Assembly: GCA_012934845.2 (NCBI GenBank)
Contig: WNNJ02001459.1
Span: forward strand, 1 to 64,000
Length of the DNA stretch: 64,000 nucleotides
Source: Pomphorhynchus laevis
Taxonomy: Eukaryota > Acanthocephala > Palaeacanthocephala > Echinorhynchida > Pomphorhynchidae
Direction of reading: 5' to 3'
Shown: positions 1-11,365 of the stretch, in pieces
How positions within the stretch are numbered: position 1 is the stretch's first letter
How the letters are laid out: every line of letters starts with the position of its first letter
Made by a program: the position numbers and the translations under genes
Notes under the pieces: model-generated
What the model was told of the DNA's origin: nothing
The model's database searches: none
Seen by the model: only the letters and a program-made list of their open reading frames with translations

Positions 1-900
1 CCCTCGGGTTGCCTGCGAGAATTGTGAACAGAGTGGAGATCCTGTTGTTTACCAAGCGATTTTACTATGAAGACGACCCTGATGCGCGTCAGTTCTACCC
101 TATTACAGGTGTGCCTCAAGGATCCCCACTTTCTCCTATCTTATTTCTTGCTGCCTCCATTGTACTATTCAAGAATTTTAAACGTGATCAACATCTAGTG
201 GTATACGCTGATGATACCACGGCCCTGTTCTCTGGACGCAGGTGCAAAGATGTCGCTTCAGACATCAGCCGTTTCTTTTTAAGATTAACAGACCAGCTGA
301 CCCTATCCAATCTTATTTTAAATTCATCCAAATCGCAGGTAGTTGTCTTTCATGGCACCCCTGCGACAAAGAAAAAATTAAAGAGACTAGCACTCTCAGC
401 TCTATCTTCTATATTGACTAATCAACCACTCCCTACCTTCACAAGTCGAGTAAAATACCTGGGGTTCACTGTTACGGTGAACTGGTCGGCGAAAGCTGAC
501 CTGGATAGACTTAAACGTATCCTGAAGAAAGCTAGGTGGGCCCTGAAACGGGCTCAGCATCTGTCGTTGAATGGGAAAACCCAAGTGCGCCTCTGGGGTA
601 CTTGGGCTATCTCGGGATTAGTCTTCTTTTCGAGAGGACGTCCTCCAGAGCAAAGACTAAGGTTTCTCAAGCTCCTCATCTCGCGATTACCGCGCATAGT
701 CCGCCTAGATTGGATTCTTCGGGGGGGTGATAGACCCCGGGTGGTTCAGTCGAAGAGCGGCGTGTTGGATTAGCTGGAGGGCTCAGATCCCGCTGGACCT
801 GAGGCCGTGACATCATTATGAAGACTAAATGCTATTATGAGTTGTCTTATTTGAACTGCATTTTTTTTTCTCTCTTTTCGTTATTTTTTAGTGGTTGTTA
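1..900 (+). mobile_element. LINE family A, copy 1 (3' part, cut by window edge)
   Basis: This is the 3' part of an APE-type non-LTR retrotransposon, cut by the window start. It is the same family as the + copy at about 16985-19465 and the near-complete - copy at 31607-35461. After the RT frame comes a short 3' UTR (about 774-900) that becomes T-rich and ends near 930, where the segmental duplication begins. The match to the other copies is clear at protein level over the whole RT segment. I place the family in the Jockey/I superfamily because the related copy has an AP endonuclease and a CCHC ORF1. No RNase H is visible. Confidence 0.85.
9..773 (+). CDS. LINE reverse transcriptase, C-terminal part (family A)
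   Basis: About 254 residues are open. The frame enters inside the RT domain after motif A. Motif B is GVPQGSPLSPILF (about residues 36-48) and the catalytic motif C is YADDTTALF (about 66-74). The thumb and C-terminal segment follow, including RVKYLGFTVTVNW and RGRPPEQRLRFLKLL, which recur in both other copies. Its role is target-primed reverse transcription of the element's own RNA. The first Met is internal and not a real start, because the 5' part lies outside the window. The last residues differ from the copy at 31727-34188, so the end may be slightly shifted. The open frame over this length suggests a fairly recent insertion. Confidence 0.85.
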   Translation: MPARIVNRVEILLFTKRFYYEDDPDARQFYPITGVPQGSPLSPILFLAASIVLFKNFKRDQHLVVYADDTTALFSGRRCKDVASDISRFFLRLTDQLTLSNLILNSSKSQVVVFHGTPATKKKLKRLALSALSSILTNQPLPTFTSRVKYLGFTVTVNWSAKADLDRLKRILKKARWALKRAQHLSLNGKTQVRLWGTWAISGLVFFSRGRPPEQRLRFLKLLISRLPRIVRLDWILRGGDRPRVVQSKSGVLD

Positions 901-1205
901 GTTATTTAAGAAATTCCTTATCTTATCTTTAAAAATTAAAGTTATTACAAATCTTGATTGTAATGTCTTCAGCACGTTGTTTTAGCTTTAAAGTAAATAA
1001 TAAAGAGAAAATAATCACAATAATTAAACACAGTCGTTCATATAAGAAATAATATTATGTTATGTAGTAACTGTAATAATTGTTCCAAACCGATTGAATA
1101 AAATTCTATATTGTGTTTACAAAATGTCGTAGAACTGATTTCGCAAAAATTACATTTGCTAGGTTATGTTGTATATGTGATTATGTTTCTTAGCATACAT
1201 TTTAG

Positions 1206-1274
1206 GTCACTGAAAGGTAACCGCATCAGGCATTTTGATATAGAGTCATATCCAATCAATTGGTTAACGCATTT
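1206..1274 (+). CDS. LRR-protein exon (duplicate copy)
   Basis: A 69-nt exon lies between ttttag and gtgagt. Read in phase 2 (one nucleotide completes the preceding codon, two remain at the end), it encodes SLKGNRIRHF...NWLTHL. That is one leucine-rich repeat with the LxxNxI core. It is identical to 21762-21830 because it lies inside the 3.58-kb duplication. Whether this copy is spliced is unknown. Its TT end joins the first G of 20459 to give Leu (THL-RLDYNLI), a regular LRR junction, so it could be used in frame. Confidence 0.65.
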
Positions 1275-1455
1275 GTGAGTACAATTTTTAAGAAATTTAA
1301 CGTTTTAAAATATTGAAATTTATTCTAATTATAAAATGACACTTTAACTGATATTTTACTTGACGGATTAATAATAAATAAAAATACTATTAAAAGAAAT
1401 TTTAATTAACGTAAATATTTTTAATTAAAAATTTATTAATTAAAAATTTATAAAA

Positions 1456-1575
1456 GGTCGTGACACTTCACTGTGTCACGACCGTAGGTCAACAGGGATC
1501 TGCGCCCTTCAGCCAATCCAACACGCTCCTCTCCGACTGAACCACCCGGGGTCTTTCACCCTCCGAAGAATCCAA
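1456..1575 (-). mobile_element. LINE family A 3' fragment plus 28-nt palindrome
   Basis: On the - strand, 1484-1575 matches the last coding part and 3' end of LINE A (compare 700-810). It is capped at 1456-1483 by the palindrome ggtcgtgacac/gtgtcacgacc with a 6-nt loop. The same unit is at 22012-22131 in the other duplicate. It is a severely truncated insertion that predates the segmental duplication. Confidence 0.75.
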
Positions 1576-2254
1576 TCGAAACGGAAACATTTTTAATTAA
1601 CGTAAATAGTTTTAATTAAAAATTTATAAATTTAATATTTATAAATAATTATCAATAAATATTTATCGAAACTTGAAGTCATTTTTAAATAAAGATGATA
1701 AACACCTTATCATATTATGGAATAATTAATTAACTTTTAAGCTTTACTTAGGAAATTTTGTTGTCGTTGTGGCGAAAGTAATTATTATTTGTGGGGATGC
1801 AATTTGTAGAATTGATGAAACAAGTTATTGTTACTTTTTGCAAGATCGGTTGTGCTAAGTTGATAAGATAATTATAAAAACAATCTAATCAGTCGATCAC
1901 ATTCTACTGATTTAGATCGTATCGTCTAGTCATGATAATACAAAGGATAAAAACACCCTACTATTAAGTGACACAGAGTCTGACAACATGATTTCAGAAT
2001 TAACCCACATGAAGAATAGTGTATTTCCTGTTTTTGTAGCTATGCAAGAGTCGACTCGAAGTTGTTATCTACTTCAATAGAAACTAGACTTTTAATTATT
2101 ACTGCATTATATATTATGCGGTAATTTGAGGAAGAATTATTACTGCATTACACCGTGTGAAAATTCGAGGAAGAATGACTTCTGATTTGATGTTCTGATT
2201 ATTCTGAAAACATTTAATCTGGAACGCATTATAAGTTATATCAGAAAAACAATT
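1576..2254. other. AT-rich intronic stretch, no gene seen
   Basis: This stretch is AT-rich and shared with 22132-22810. It holds a short repeat of the preceding 'aattaacgtaaatagttttaattaaaaattta' type motif. I see no coding frame, splice pair or RNA gene in it. Confidence 0.6.
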
Positions 2255-4427
2255 TATTGACAAGAACAAATAAAATAAAAGTAACACAAGATTTTTCTTG
2301 CCAACCATTTATATGGGTGTCGGGTCGTGGAGGCAGTGTACGAACCAAACTACTACATACTTCGAAATCCTGGGAGACAGACCAGAGTTCTCTTTCAGAT
2401 AGCCCAAGGCGGTCTTCGGTCAGTTTCGAGATTTGAGATCTCCACTGTTAGCGAGGTAGGTATACCTCGAGTACTCTTTTCATAGAATACGGCACAAAAA
2501 CCCTCCGAGGCGGGCGATCCCTAGACATTATCAGAAAGTATCCTAGCCACTTCAACTAACTTTCTTCGATGTGGAGAAGCAGCGACTTTACGGTGTGTCG
2601 ATTCCAGATGATAGAATTCCTAACCTTATCTATCATGCTAAGACAAGCCACACCATGAAGGGACCTAATTTCGGTTGCATGTATCTGAGATCTTATACTT
2701 TCGATCATAACCCAAAACTTATAACAATAGGTTAAGATAAAAACGAAGATTGCGTGGTAACATGAAACTTTCCCCAAAGACTCAATTCTCTCTTCACCAC
2801 GATGGACCTGTACGAAGAACGAATTGCTGCGTTAACTAAACAGATCCGCTTTTCATCTCCTTATGTTCCTGCAGTCCCTCGAGAACAATATCCCAAAGTA
2901 CTTTAGCTCCTCCACGTCTTGAGCAACATTATCCTCAATCGGAGTTGGCATAGACTCCTGAATCCGATACAAACACATATAAACAGCCTTAGAGGTACTA
3001 ACTAACATCTCTGCTGCTTGTCACTCAATCGTAAATCGATCTAGTAGATATTGTATGTCCTTAAGAGAAGAAGTTAGCAAAAAAACATCGTCTGCAAAAA
3101 TAAGAGATTGTATCCTGATGGAACCAAAGTGAACACTGACACCCGACAGATTAGCCCGTCTCGTAATTTTGTTCAGGTAAACAAGGAAGAAATTAGAGAC
3201 GGATCACAATTCTGAGAAGCCTAACTCCTACTGGAATTGATTAGAACACGAACACAGCACATACTTTGTTCATACAGAGAAACCACAGCAAGCAGAAGAT
3301 AGTGTAGTACTCTATAATCCCTTTGTTCTTCCCACAACCTCTCACGCGAATCTCGGATGAAAGTCTTCTCCAAATCTACAAAGTACATGCAGACGGGTTG
3401 AGCGAACTCCCAAGACCGTTCAAGGATAGTTGAGAGAACAAAAAGCAGATCCGTAGTTCCACGACATGGACGAAAGCCGCATTGTTCATTTTGCAACTGC
3501 TCCTTAACTATATGCCGTATCCTTAACTCAAGAATCTTAGCAAATAACTTACCAGCTTGGCTAAGAAGAGTGATGCCTCGACAATTGAAACACACTCTCC
3601 GAAACCTTTCTTAAAGATCGGTACTCCCCTAATTGGTTACACTAGAAACCTTGCCTGTCTTCAATGCAACATTGATGTCGTGTTAGCCACTTCATGCCCA
3701 CAACGTCGATAGCCTTTAAAGCTTCAGGTCGAATCTCATCTACTCCTGAAAACTTTTTAATACGAAGTTTTTTAACAATAGCAATGACCTCTTCCAAAGA
3801 AGTGAGCTCTTCCGTTGGTTCTAAAGGCTCTACATCTACAAAAGAAGGCATATCCACCGGATTAAGCAGACTTTTAAAATGCTCTTTCCAACAACCAAGA
3901 ATTTCTTCAATGCCAGTCAGCATAGATCCTCTTCTGTCGTAGGCAGTTTGAGTAGTTTTCTGCTTTCACGCAAATGTTCCAGATCGTTGTTCAGAACATC
4001 ATCGAAACTAACCTATAATCAAGTCCTAAGTGCTCTCCAAACTTCTCCCAAGCCGCCTTCTTCGATTCGGTAACTGCTCGAGCTGAAGCACTTTTTGCCC
4101 TTCGGTACTTGTCTACAGTTTCAACTGATTTATCAGGCAAAGTTGCCTAATAAGCTAGCTTTTTGTGTTGAACGATATCTTAAACTGTTTGTGTCCACTA
4201 AGTAGTTTTTAGGATTATCTCCGCGACAAACACCTAATGCATTTCAGCCACAACTTTTCACAGTTATTTTGCCTAGCGAGGATCTGAACATGTCTAATTT
4301 CTTATCAATGTTTTTCAATTCTGATGTCAACCGAGAGAAGTCTTCCGGGATGTAGCCAATAAACGTTCATTAACAGAAACATCTGCTAGACGCTTCCATC
4401 GTGCCCCCACACACAACGTTTGGGCTA
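2255..4427 (-). mobile_element. LINE family B (RTE-like), decayed copy 1
   Basis: On the - strand, conserved pieces appear in the right order for an RTE-type LINE. They are a linker (VTESKKAAWEKFGEHL, about 4070), WKEHFKSLLNPVDMPS (about 3890), SGVDEIRPEALKAIDVVG (about 3740) and RGITLLSQAGKLFAKIL with EQCGFRPCRGTTDLLF and SWEFAQPVCMYFVDLEKTF (3595-3360). RT palm remnants (about 3050-3150), FWVMIESIRSQIHATEIRSL (about 2700) and the C-terminal LPPRP end (about 2320) follow. The frame is broken many times, so it is a dead copy. No AP endonuclease is recognisable, so it is 5'-truncated. Copies also lie at 22811-24986 and 10255-11365. The clade label rests on remembered family motifs. Confidence 0.8.
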
Positions 4428-4508
4428 TATAGTAACCTAATTTAAAATATGTATCTATTAAATTATTTAAATGATTTTGAAGAAAGCCAATATCATTACA
4501 TATTGTTG
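4428..4508 (-). mobile_element. Naiad-like PLE RT fragment, truncated
   Basis: The - strand encodes ICNDIGFLQNHLNNLIDTYF, nearly identical to the C-terminal part of the PLE RT at 52254-53719 and to the longer fragment at 24987-25505. It is abutted directly by LINE B on one side and cut at 4508 on the other, where an unrelated PLE begins. Confidence 0.8.
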
Positions 4509-4867
4509 GGGTTACATATACCAAGTTTTGGTCGTAGGTCTTCATTTGTATTGGGATTACGTAGTTAATGGAAGGATAGACAGATCTTATATGACATCCG
4601 ATATGGGTACTGAGTATCGGGTGTTAGACGTTGATACTCGGTTAGTGTTAGCAACTTTTACGGGTGTAGAGGTATTATGCATCCCTGGGGATGCGATTCC
4701 CTCGTGAGCTGTACCTAGGTTTGGGGTTAAGGTGGACTGCGTTCATGGATCAGCTATATCTACAAGTTTCGGGCACAGCCACGGGAACGTCATTAGCACC
4801 GAGTTATGCTGTCCTTTTCATGAATTCATATGAACAGTGCAAACTAAAAACAGCATCGGTAGCTAAT

Positions 4868-4927
<60 letters not shown>

Positions 4928-6060
4928 TGATATCCTTGTTATATGGACCGCTGGTAAGAAAAAACTAGAGGAGTTTTTGAAGCACATCAATCGTGGTCCG
5001 ATAAAATTTGTATGCGACAGGTCGTGGCCGTTAAACTACCTCGACGTTTCTATCGACAGACGGGTGTGTAGAGGTGTTACAAATTACAAAACACGCCCAT
5101 ACCGTAAAGCTGAATCAACCCCAGCATACCTTCATCAATTAAGCGCACATAGTAGTACCACGAAAAGAGCGATTTTACGCAACGAATTCAGACATGTGCT
5201 AAAAATATCAAGCACGGACGCGGACATATGGGAGGCGGTTAATCGGACCAGATGGGACTTCGAAATTCGAGGATATTCGAAACTTCAAATAGAGAGAGCG
5301 AATTTAAAAAAGTGCGCAATATCCCAAGTGGAACTGCTTAGCCAGTTGAAACATAAGCAAGAAGAGAAAACAATATGTGTCTTGCCTTATCACCCAGCAC
5401 TGCAAAGTATGAACAGAGATATGATAGCGGCGTATAAGAGAACATGAATCACGGGTAAGCCTCCAGTAGTATATTTCCGAGCGCTAAATTCCACAAGAAA
5501 CTGCCCTGGTATCGGTGACAATGAGATCAAATGCAACAAGATCTCCAAATGAGGAATAATGGTGCAGGCCATGTAAACGGCCACGATGCAGGACCTGCGC
5601 TCTGATCCAACCATCGACGACAATCAAAAGCACTTTTACCGAAATACAATATCGCTTAAAATCATAGACCAATTGAACAACTAAAAATTGTGTATATTTG
5701 GATACATATAGACACTGCGATAAACAGTATGTCGGAGAAACGTCACAAGGAATGAGCATAAGACTTAACAATCGCCGTGCGGATATCAAACGCTTATAAG
5801 CGACAGACGGTGCAGTGGCACATGCAATTTCGAATGAAGAAGCGGAAGCCTTCAATTATACAAAAGTCGAGGATAATCTGCCGATCATACGCCTTTATTC
5901 ACAATGTCACACAGGCAATCGAAACGACCAGTGTGTACCTCATTCTACTGATGAGTGTTGCCGGGTACTCATCATTTCGATGCTGAAGTGGTCGTCTAGA
6001 AGTGACATGGTGATTGAAAGTCATGAATCAAAGTCCAGTCTATCAAGCAACACCATTTAG
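4509..6060 (+). mobile_element. Classic Penelope-like element, broken (RT + GIY-YIG)
   Basis: On the + strand, RT motif B is QVSGTATGTSLAPSYAVLFM (about 4765-4825). Motif C remnant DDILVIWTAGKKK (about 4927-4965) and NYLDVSIDRR (about 5033) follow, then the long RT C-terminal region (5070-5447). A GIY-YIG nuclease core, KQYVGETSQGMSIRLNNRRA, lies at about 5720-5780. This is the canonical Penelope order (RT then C-terminal GIY-YIG), unlike the Naiad-like pieces elsewhere. Enzymatically it would be a target-primed RT with a nicking endonuclease. The copy is broken in several places and interrupted by a TA microsatellite, so it is inactive. Confidence 0.82.
4865..4925. repeat. (TA)n microsatellite inside PLE RT
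   Basis: About 60 nt of almost pure TA with one phase slip. It sits exactly where the RT frame should encode the Tyr-Ile of the catalytic YIDD motif. The flanking codons encode ANIYI before and DDILVIW after. Confidence 0.95.
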
Positions 6061-6096
6061 TATAAATGCCGTATTTCGTAAGAAATCCTGGACCGT

Positions 6097-6300
6097 TGTT
6101 TATTCAGCTATACTCATATATATTATATATATAATAGTTGCTATATTGAATAGTTGCTATATTGAATAGCTTCTATATTAAATAGCTGCTTTGTGACATA
6201 GCATATATTCAATATATATATATATATATATACAATATATAGTATTATATATTATATATAGTATTATATATATTATTTATTTTATATATATTTAATAGCT
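6097..6300. repeat. AT-rich minisatellite (about 16-nt units)
   Basis: Imperfect units of the type atagttgctatattga occur four to five times and merge into TA/TATT simple sequence at 6215-6290. No coding content. Confidence 0.8.
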
Positions 6301-6304
6301 GCTG

Positions 6305-7265
6305 TCACACAATGTGACTTTCGCATTGAAAACTGGCTACATAATCCTTCTTTCATGATATCCAATTCCATACACCCTGAATACTAACGGCATCATTGCC
6401 ACATCCGTTTTTGTTTTGCCAGCTTTTTGCCACATGTTGGTAGCTCCGGGTTCGTCAGAAGGCTGACTACCAACTCTTCTACCTTTGATATTTGACTCAT
6501 CTGAGATTCGAGCCATAGCTCCCAATACTTGGATTGCGCTCTTGACTGCTAGGCTACGAATCCAGGATTCTCAGATTTCACATAGTATATGAAACCTTCC
6601 ATCATGATTTATAGAAACTGCATTGTCTGAGATGCTCTTAGACATGCCTCTCATAGATTGTTTCGTACGTGATCATTAAGATCGATTGAAATCGGGACGG
6701 GTTATCCTTTGATGGATGCTTATTTATCTATTGAATAGCTGCTAGGTCACACAAGGTTACTTTCATGTGAAAACCATCTACAGAATCCTTCCTTCATGTA
6801 TATATATATTGAACACCAGCTACAGAATCCTTCCTTCATATTTATAGTTGCAGGTCACACAAGGTGACTTTCGTATTTAAAATCAGCTACATAATCCTTC
6901 CTTCATGTTATTTAATTCTATACTCCCTGACTACTAACGGCATTATTCTACAGCCGTTTTCGTTTTGCCCGCTTTTGCCACATGTTGGTAACCCCTGGCT
7001 TGTCAGAAGGCTGACAACTACAAACTCTTGGTAGTCGTCAAAAGTTGGTAGAGAAGACAACCAGCTCTTCTCCTTTTGAAAATTTGACTGGTCCGAGATT
7101 CGAGATGTCGCTCTCCGTACTTGGTTTGCGTTCTTGACTGCTAGGCTACGAATCCAGGATTATCAGATTTCACATAGTATATGAAACATTCCATCATGAT
7201 CTCTAGAAACTGCATTGCCTGAGATGCTCTCAGGCATGCCTCTCATAGATTGTATCGTAAGTGAT
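6305..7265. repeat. Two diverged direct repeats of about 370-410 bp
   Basis: Units at about 6305-6672 and 6850-7265 share long blocks: cacatgttggtag, gactgctaggctacgaatcc and the end catgcctctcatagattgt. The second unit has an extra internal stretch. Between them (6673-6849) lies a partial third repeat of the unit start (gtcacacaaggt, cagaatccttccttca). They follow the PLE at 4509-6060 directly and may be its own terminal (pLTR-like) repeats. That link is an inference from position only. No protein is encoded. Confidence 0.75.
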
Positions 7266-7662
7266 ATTCAGTGCAAATTAATTTGCATTGAGAAAGAGCA
7301 TAAGCTTGAAACGTTTGTTGAAATTAAATTTATAATACTCATTGCTTTTTTCCTGTTTTATTAATTTAATTCAATTAGATTATATATACAAAGCTCGAAA
7401 ATCAGAACTACCTTTAATCTGAATCATCGGATTGAATTTAGCATAAGCTCTGTGCATGGCAGTGCGTGTTGCAGTTAAACCATGCATCAGGCAGTAAATT
7501 CCTTTTAATAGAAATGCTGTATAACAGAGACACTTTAAAGTGTACAAATATATAAAATATAATTTGTTGTTACACCTGCCCTGTGACACCAAATAGCGTT
7601 ATCATAAATTTATCACTATGTTTTCCTCACAAGGAAGCATAAACACCAGGCAGTGTAAAACC

Positions 7663-7849
7663 AATACGTAGAATCAGTTATCTGATCTGTTTGTTCTACT
7701 GACAAGTTAGTATTGACTTGTGTGCTTTGTTTTCCCGGTAATGCAAACTCTTACAGAAATAATAAAACTATATATTTTTGATAAGGGAAATCTAAGCCCA
7801 CATTATTTGTCAGTAGAACAAGTCAGATCAGATAACTGGGTCTACGTTT
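7663..7849. mobile_element. MITE-like element with about 40-bp inverted ends
   Basis: The left arm at 7663-7704 (gtagaatcagttatctgatc, then ttgttctactgacaa) is the inverse of 7806-7849. The interior is about 100 bp with no coding capacity. A partial relative with the same interior (cccggtaat, cagaaat) lies at 49755-49850. The outer GTAGACTCAGTTATCTGAT motif also ends the PLE terminal modules at 50755 and 54090, which links this non-autonomous element to that family. Confidence 0.75.
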
Positions 7850-7980
7850 TTTACTATTATTAAATAAAAATAAAGGTAAATATAGATATACAAATAAAAA
7901 TATTTAAAATATATATTGGTTAAAATACCTAGAATATAAATACTTACAATTAATAAAAAGCTTCTAAAAACCTAAATATT

Positions 7981-8890
7981 TGTGTGAAATTATATTTATC
8001 GATTATCGGTTACAAAACCGATAACCCTCGAAGTGTTAAATTACACGACAATGTCCGAACCAGATGGAGTTAAACGTCCGAGCAGTCGCGCGATCTCGTA
8101 TTCGATTCAAACGTTACAGCGACTGACCTCGTGTCTCGTTTACTGAGTACGCTCGAAGATTGCAATTGAAGATTGACGCAAGTGCATATTGATTCACAAA
8201 GTCCTTCGAGTAATGACCATGTTCCAAATTTACAAGAATCTAGCTCAACGACTTACATCTCGAATTTTCATCAAGACGAATCAAATAAGAGCACAAACGT
8301 ATCAACTATCTCCCATTAAGAATGTACTCACATTTAGGGGCCTCCCTTCCAGAGAGGAGAATGAAAAGTCTGTAACTTAACGTTTAGGATTACTATCACA
8401 AGTTTAATTCGCAAGGACGACGTAGGATTTGGTTGTGCTGGCGAAGGTCAGCAACCATTACGTATCGTACCCATCAATGTTGCGTCCTCTCCAGGGTCGG
8501 TTAACCTTTATGATTTCTGCAGAGCCGCAGTTAATTTGCTAAAGAGTAATATACATATGATCCGTTGAATTCTACGCGCTGCATGGCTGACAACGACTAG
8601 CTCTCTTACTCGCCTTTTATTGACTGCTGTCTCATATCCGTCCGTGGTGGATGTCTTGTTTGCGTTGCTGACTTTCGCTTAATCGGTTTTGCGTTTGCCA
8701 AACGATTCGACAGATATAAACTCATTAGGACACAGATCGCCAGCAGCGGAAGTATGTGAATGCCAACAGCGGTAGGGCCATGTTTCGCATTTTGCATTTC
8801 TACGTTTATGGACAATAGCCATATAGTCATGGCCTCTTCTTGTCTCGCATTTTGCATTTCTACGTTTGTAGTCAATAGTCATATATGTTT
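7981..8890. other. Unassigned moderate-GC island
   Basis: This 0.9-kb stretch is clearly less AT-rich than its surroundings. It opens with a hairpin (atcggtt/aaccgat, about 8000-8020) and ends with two copies of gcattttgcatttctacgtt about 68 nt apart (8788 and 8856). A 63-codon frame at 8189-8380 (+) shows no domain I recognise. It could be a decayed transposon or an old exon. I cannot assign it. Confidence 0.4.
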
Positions 8891-10254
8891 AAGACGGTAA
8901 TATACTTATCAAAATTTGCATATTTTATTGTATAGTTATTTTTATCATTATTAAATGTGAACATACATTTTATTCTTATAGATTATTAATTAAAATAGTA
9001 ACAAATATGTCTGACATACTACTTTTCTTAACGTGATTTAAATAATTAATCAAATTTGATAATAAAAAGTAATTTCAATAAAACTTAAACTGTTAAAATA
9101 AAATAAGCTGTAATAAACAATCGAAACTAAATAAAGCTTACAAATGTGGTATTATAAGTGGTTGATGCAAATCGTTTTTTAAGATTCGTTCAGTACTGCT
9201 ATGAATATGATGTTTTGTTATAATACAATAAATAAACGATAAGAATAATACAATAAATAAGATAAGTGAATTTACACATATCCAATCTGTCTTGAGGGTG
9301 AATACTATATTGGAATCCTTTAGCCAGGAGAAGTAACATTATTAAATCCTCTTTTAGATACCGATGAAGCTGTGCTAAACATGAAGAAGCAAATTTTTAA
9401 ATAAAATAAATGCAACGATTATTCTTATCCAGTTAGAGGTTTAGGATTTCCATGTTTCTAGGATGGCTAGCTTGGTCATCCTAGAAAGATTGGACAACGA
9501 AAGGGATATGCTTGTACTGATTAGCGCCAATGGATAACCAAGATTTGCATCTTCAGTCTGATCAGGCAAAAACATCAAGTATTTAAAATATAAACCATCT
9601 TATAACTGAAAGTTAAACATAATAAAAAGAAATTAAATTCATCTTCAATATTTCGGCTACAAGCAGCAGCCATTTTTAAAAATAATCTGAAAGAGTACAA
9701 GTGTCAAAGGGTAAAAGTGTAAAATCGTTTTGGACATTAATTTGCGGATTTAATATTTAATATTTGTAAATATTTGATATTCAATATCATTTGCTAAAAA
9801 CTGATATGAGCTCTTAACACTGATAGTGCAAACAATTACTATAACACGTTTCTCCGACATACTGTGTATCGAGAAACTGTACCGAGAAACGACTGATTAG
9901 CGTTTAGAATAAGAATTGATTAGTGTATCGAATTAAAACTGATTTCTGCACCGAATAACTACTTTTAGTATTAGGGTACTGAAAACTGATGACTAGTGAT
10001 TGTATGAATAAACACTGATAAGTGCTATGAATAAACACTGATTTGTGTTTAGAATAAACACTTAAAATAAGTGTTAATAATAAGTGTTACAATAATACAA
10101 TACTGTTTTAATAACACAATAAGGTAATACAATAAACGATAAGAATTTTCAACAGGGTGGCTTATTTGCATTGAGATGAAATTTAATGTGATGTAAAAAG
10201 GATTTATCCATTCTTGACGATGCAACAAACTAAAGTGCCTAATCAAATTACAAC
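8891..10254. other. AT-rich intronic stretch; one hairpin-GAAA remnant
   Basis: No gene is visible. At about 9654-9680 (- strand) a GGCT...AGCC hairpin is followed by GAAAUAUU, resembling the 3' half of the ribozyme-like modules described elsewhere. The CUGANGA box is not preserved. At 9900-10050 degenerate short repeats of 'aaacactgat' type occur. Confidence 0.5.
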
Positions 10255-11365
10255 AACAATTTCTTGACAAGAAAAAATAAAAGTATGCCAGATTTTCTTG
10301 TTAACTACTTAAATAGGTGTCGGGTCCTGGAGGCAGTGTACGAACCACAATACTACAGACCTCGCTATCTTGAGCGTCAAACCAGAATTCACTTTCAGAT
10401 AGCAAAAGGCGTTCGATCAGTCTCGAGATTTGAAGTCTACTCTGGTACCGAGGTCACCACAAAATTTCTTTCCATAGAGTCTGACCTGAAAAGCCTATAA
10501 GAAAAGCTATCCTTAGACATCCTCAGAAATTCTACTAGCCACTTAAACTGACTTTCTTCGATGTGGAGAAGCAGCGACTTAATGACGAGTTTATCGCGAT
10601 GACCGAATTCCTAACATCATATCTAAAGCTAAGACTGTCCACACCGAAAGAACCTCATTTCGGTCGTTTTTATCCGATATCTCATCCTTTCGGCCATAAA
10701 TTAAAGCTAATGGCTATATGCTAAGATAGAAACGAAGATTGCGTTGTTAACCGAAAGTTTCTCTCGAAGACTTAACTACTGCTTCATCACGACATAACTG
10801 TACCAAGAACGAATCGAGGTTAGATAAACAGATCTGCTTCTAAATCTCCTGGTGTTCCTGCCGTTCCTCGAGAACAATATCCCAAGGTACTTTAAGTCCT
10901 CTACATCATGAGCATCATTTTCCTCAATCGAAATTAGCATATACTCCTGAATCCGATACGAACACATAGAAACAGTCTTAGAAGTACTAACATCCCTGCT
11001 GCTTGTCATTTAATCGTAAATAGATCTAGTAGATATTGTATGTCCTCAATAGAAGAAGTTAGCAAAATAACATAATCTGCAAAAATAAGAGATTGTATCC
11101 TGATGGAACCGAAGTGAACACCGACACCCGACAGATTATCCAGTCTCGTAATTTTGTTCAGGTAAACAAGGAAGAAATTAGAGACAGAGGACAATTCTGA
11201 GAAGCCCAACTCCTACTGGAATTGATTAGAACACTTCGCCACTCACTAGAAACCTTGCTCGATTTTAATGCGACGTTGAAGATCCGTGTTAGCAACTTCA
11301 TATCTGCAACGTGGATAGCCTTTCGCTCCAGGTCTAATCTAATCCATTCCAAAAGACTTGTCATT
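10255..11365 (-). mobile_element. LINE family B (RTE-like), copy 3, internally deleted
   Basis: On the - strand the order is the same as at 2255-4427: a short piece of the RT N-terminal part (11240-11340), RT palm remnants (VGVHFGSIRIQSLIFADYV, about 11070-11135; DVEDLKYLGILFSRNGR, about 10870-10920) and the C-terminal end to about 10262. About 400 bp present in copies 1 and 2 are missing at about 11235. It is more diverged than the other two copies, is riddled with breaks and is outside the segmental duplication. Confidence 0.78.

Larger units (their letters stand above)
931..4508. repeat. Segmental duplication, copy 1 (3.58 kb, direct)
   Basis: Positions 931-4508 match 21487-25067 base for base apart from scattered substitutions and a few 1-3 nt indels. 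The copies are in direct orientation about 20.56 kb apart. The block carries an LRR exon (1206), a small LINE A fragment with a palindrome (1456-1575), a LINE B copy (about 2255-4427) and the start of a Naiad-like PLE fragment (4428-4508). It begins right after the LINE A 3' end. At 4508 it is cut off inside the PLE fragment, which runs on in copy 2. A haplotype or assembly artefact would look the same and cannot be excluded. Confidence 0.93.
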
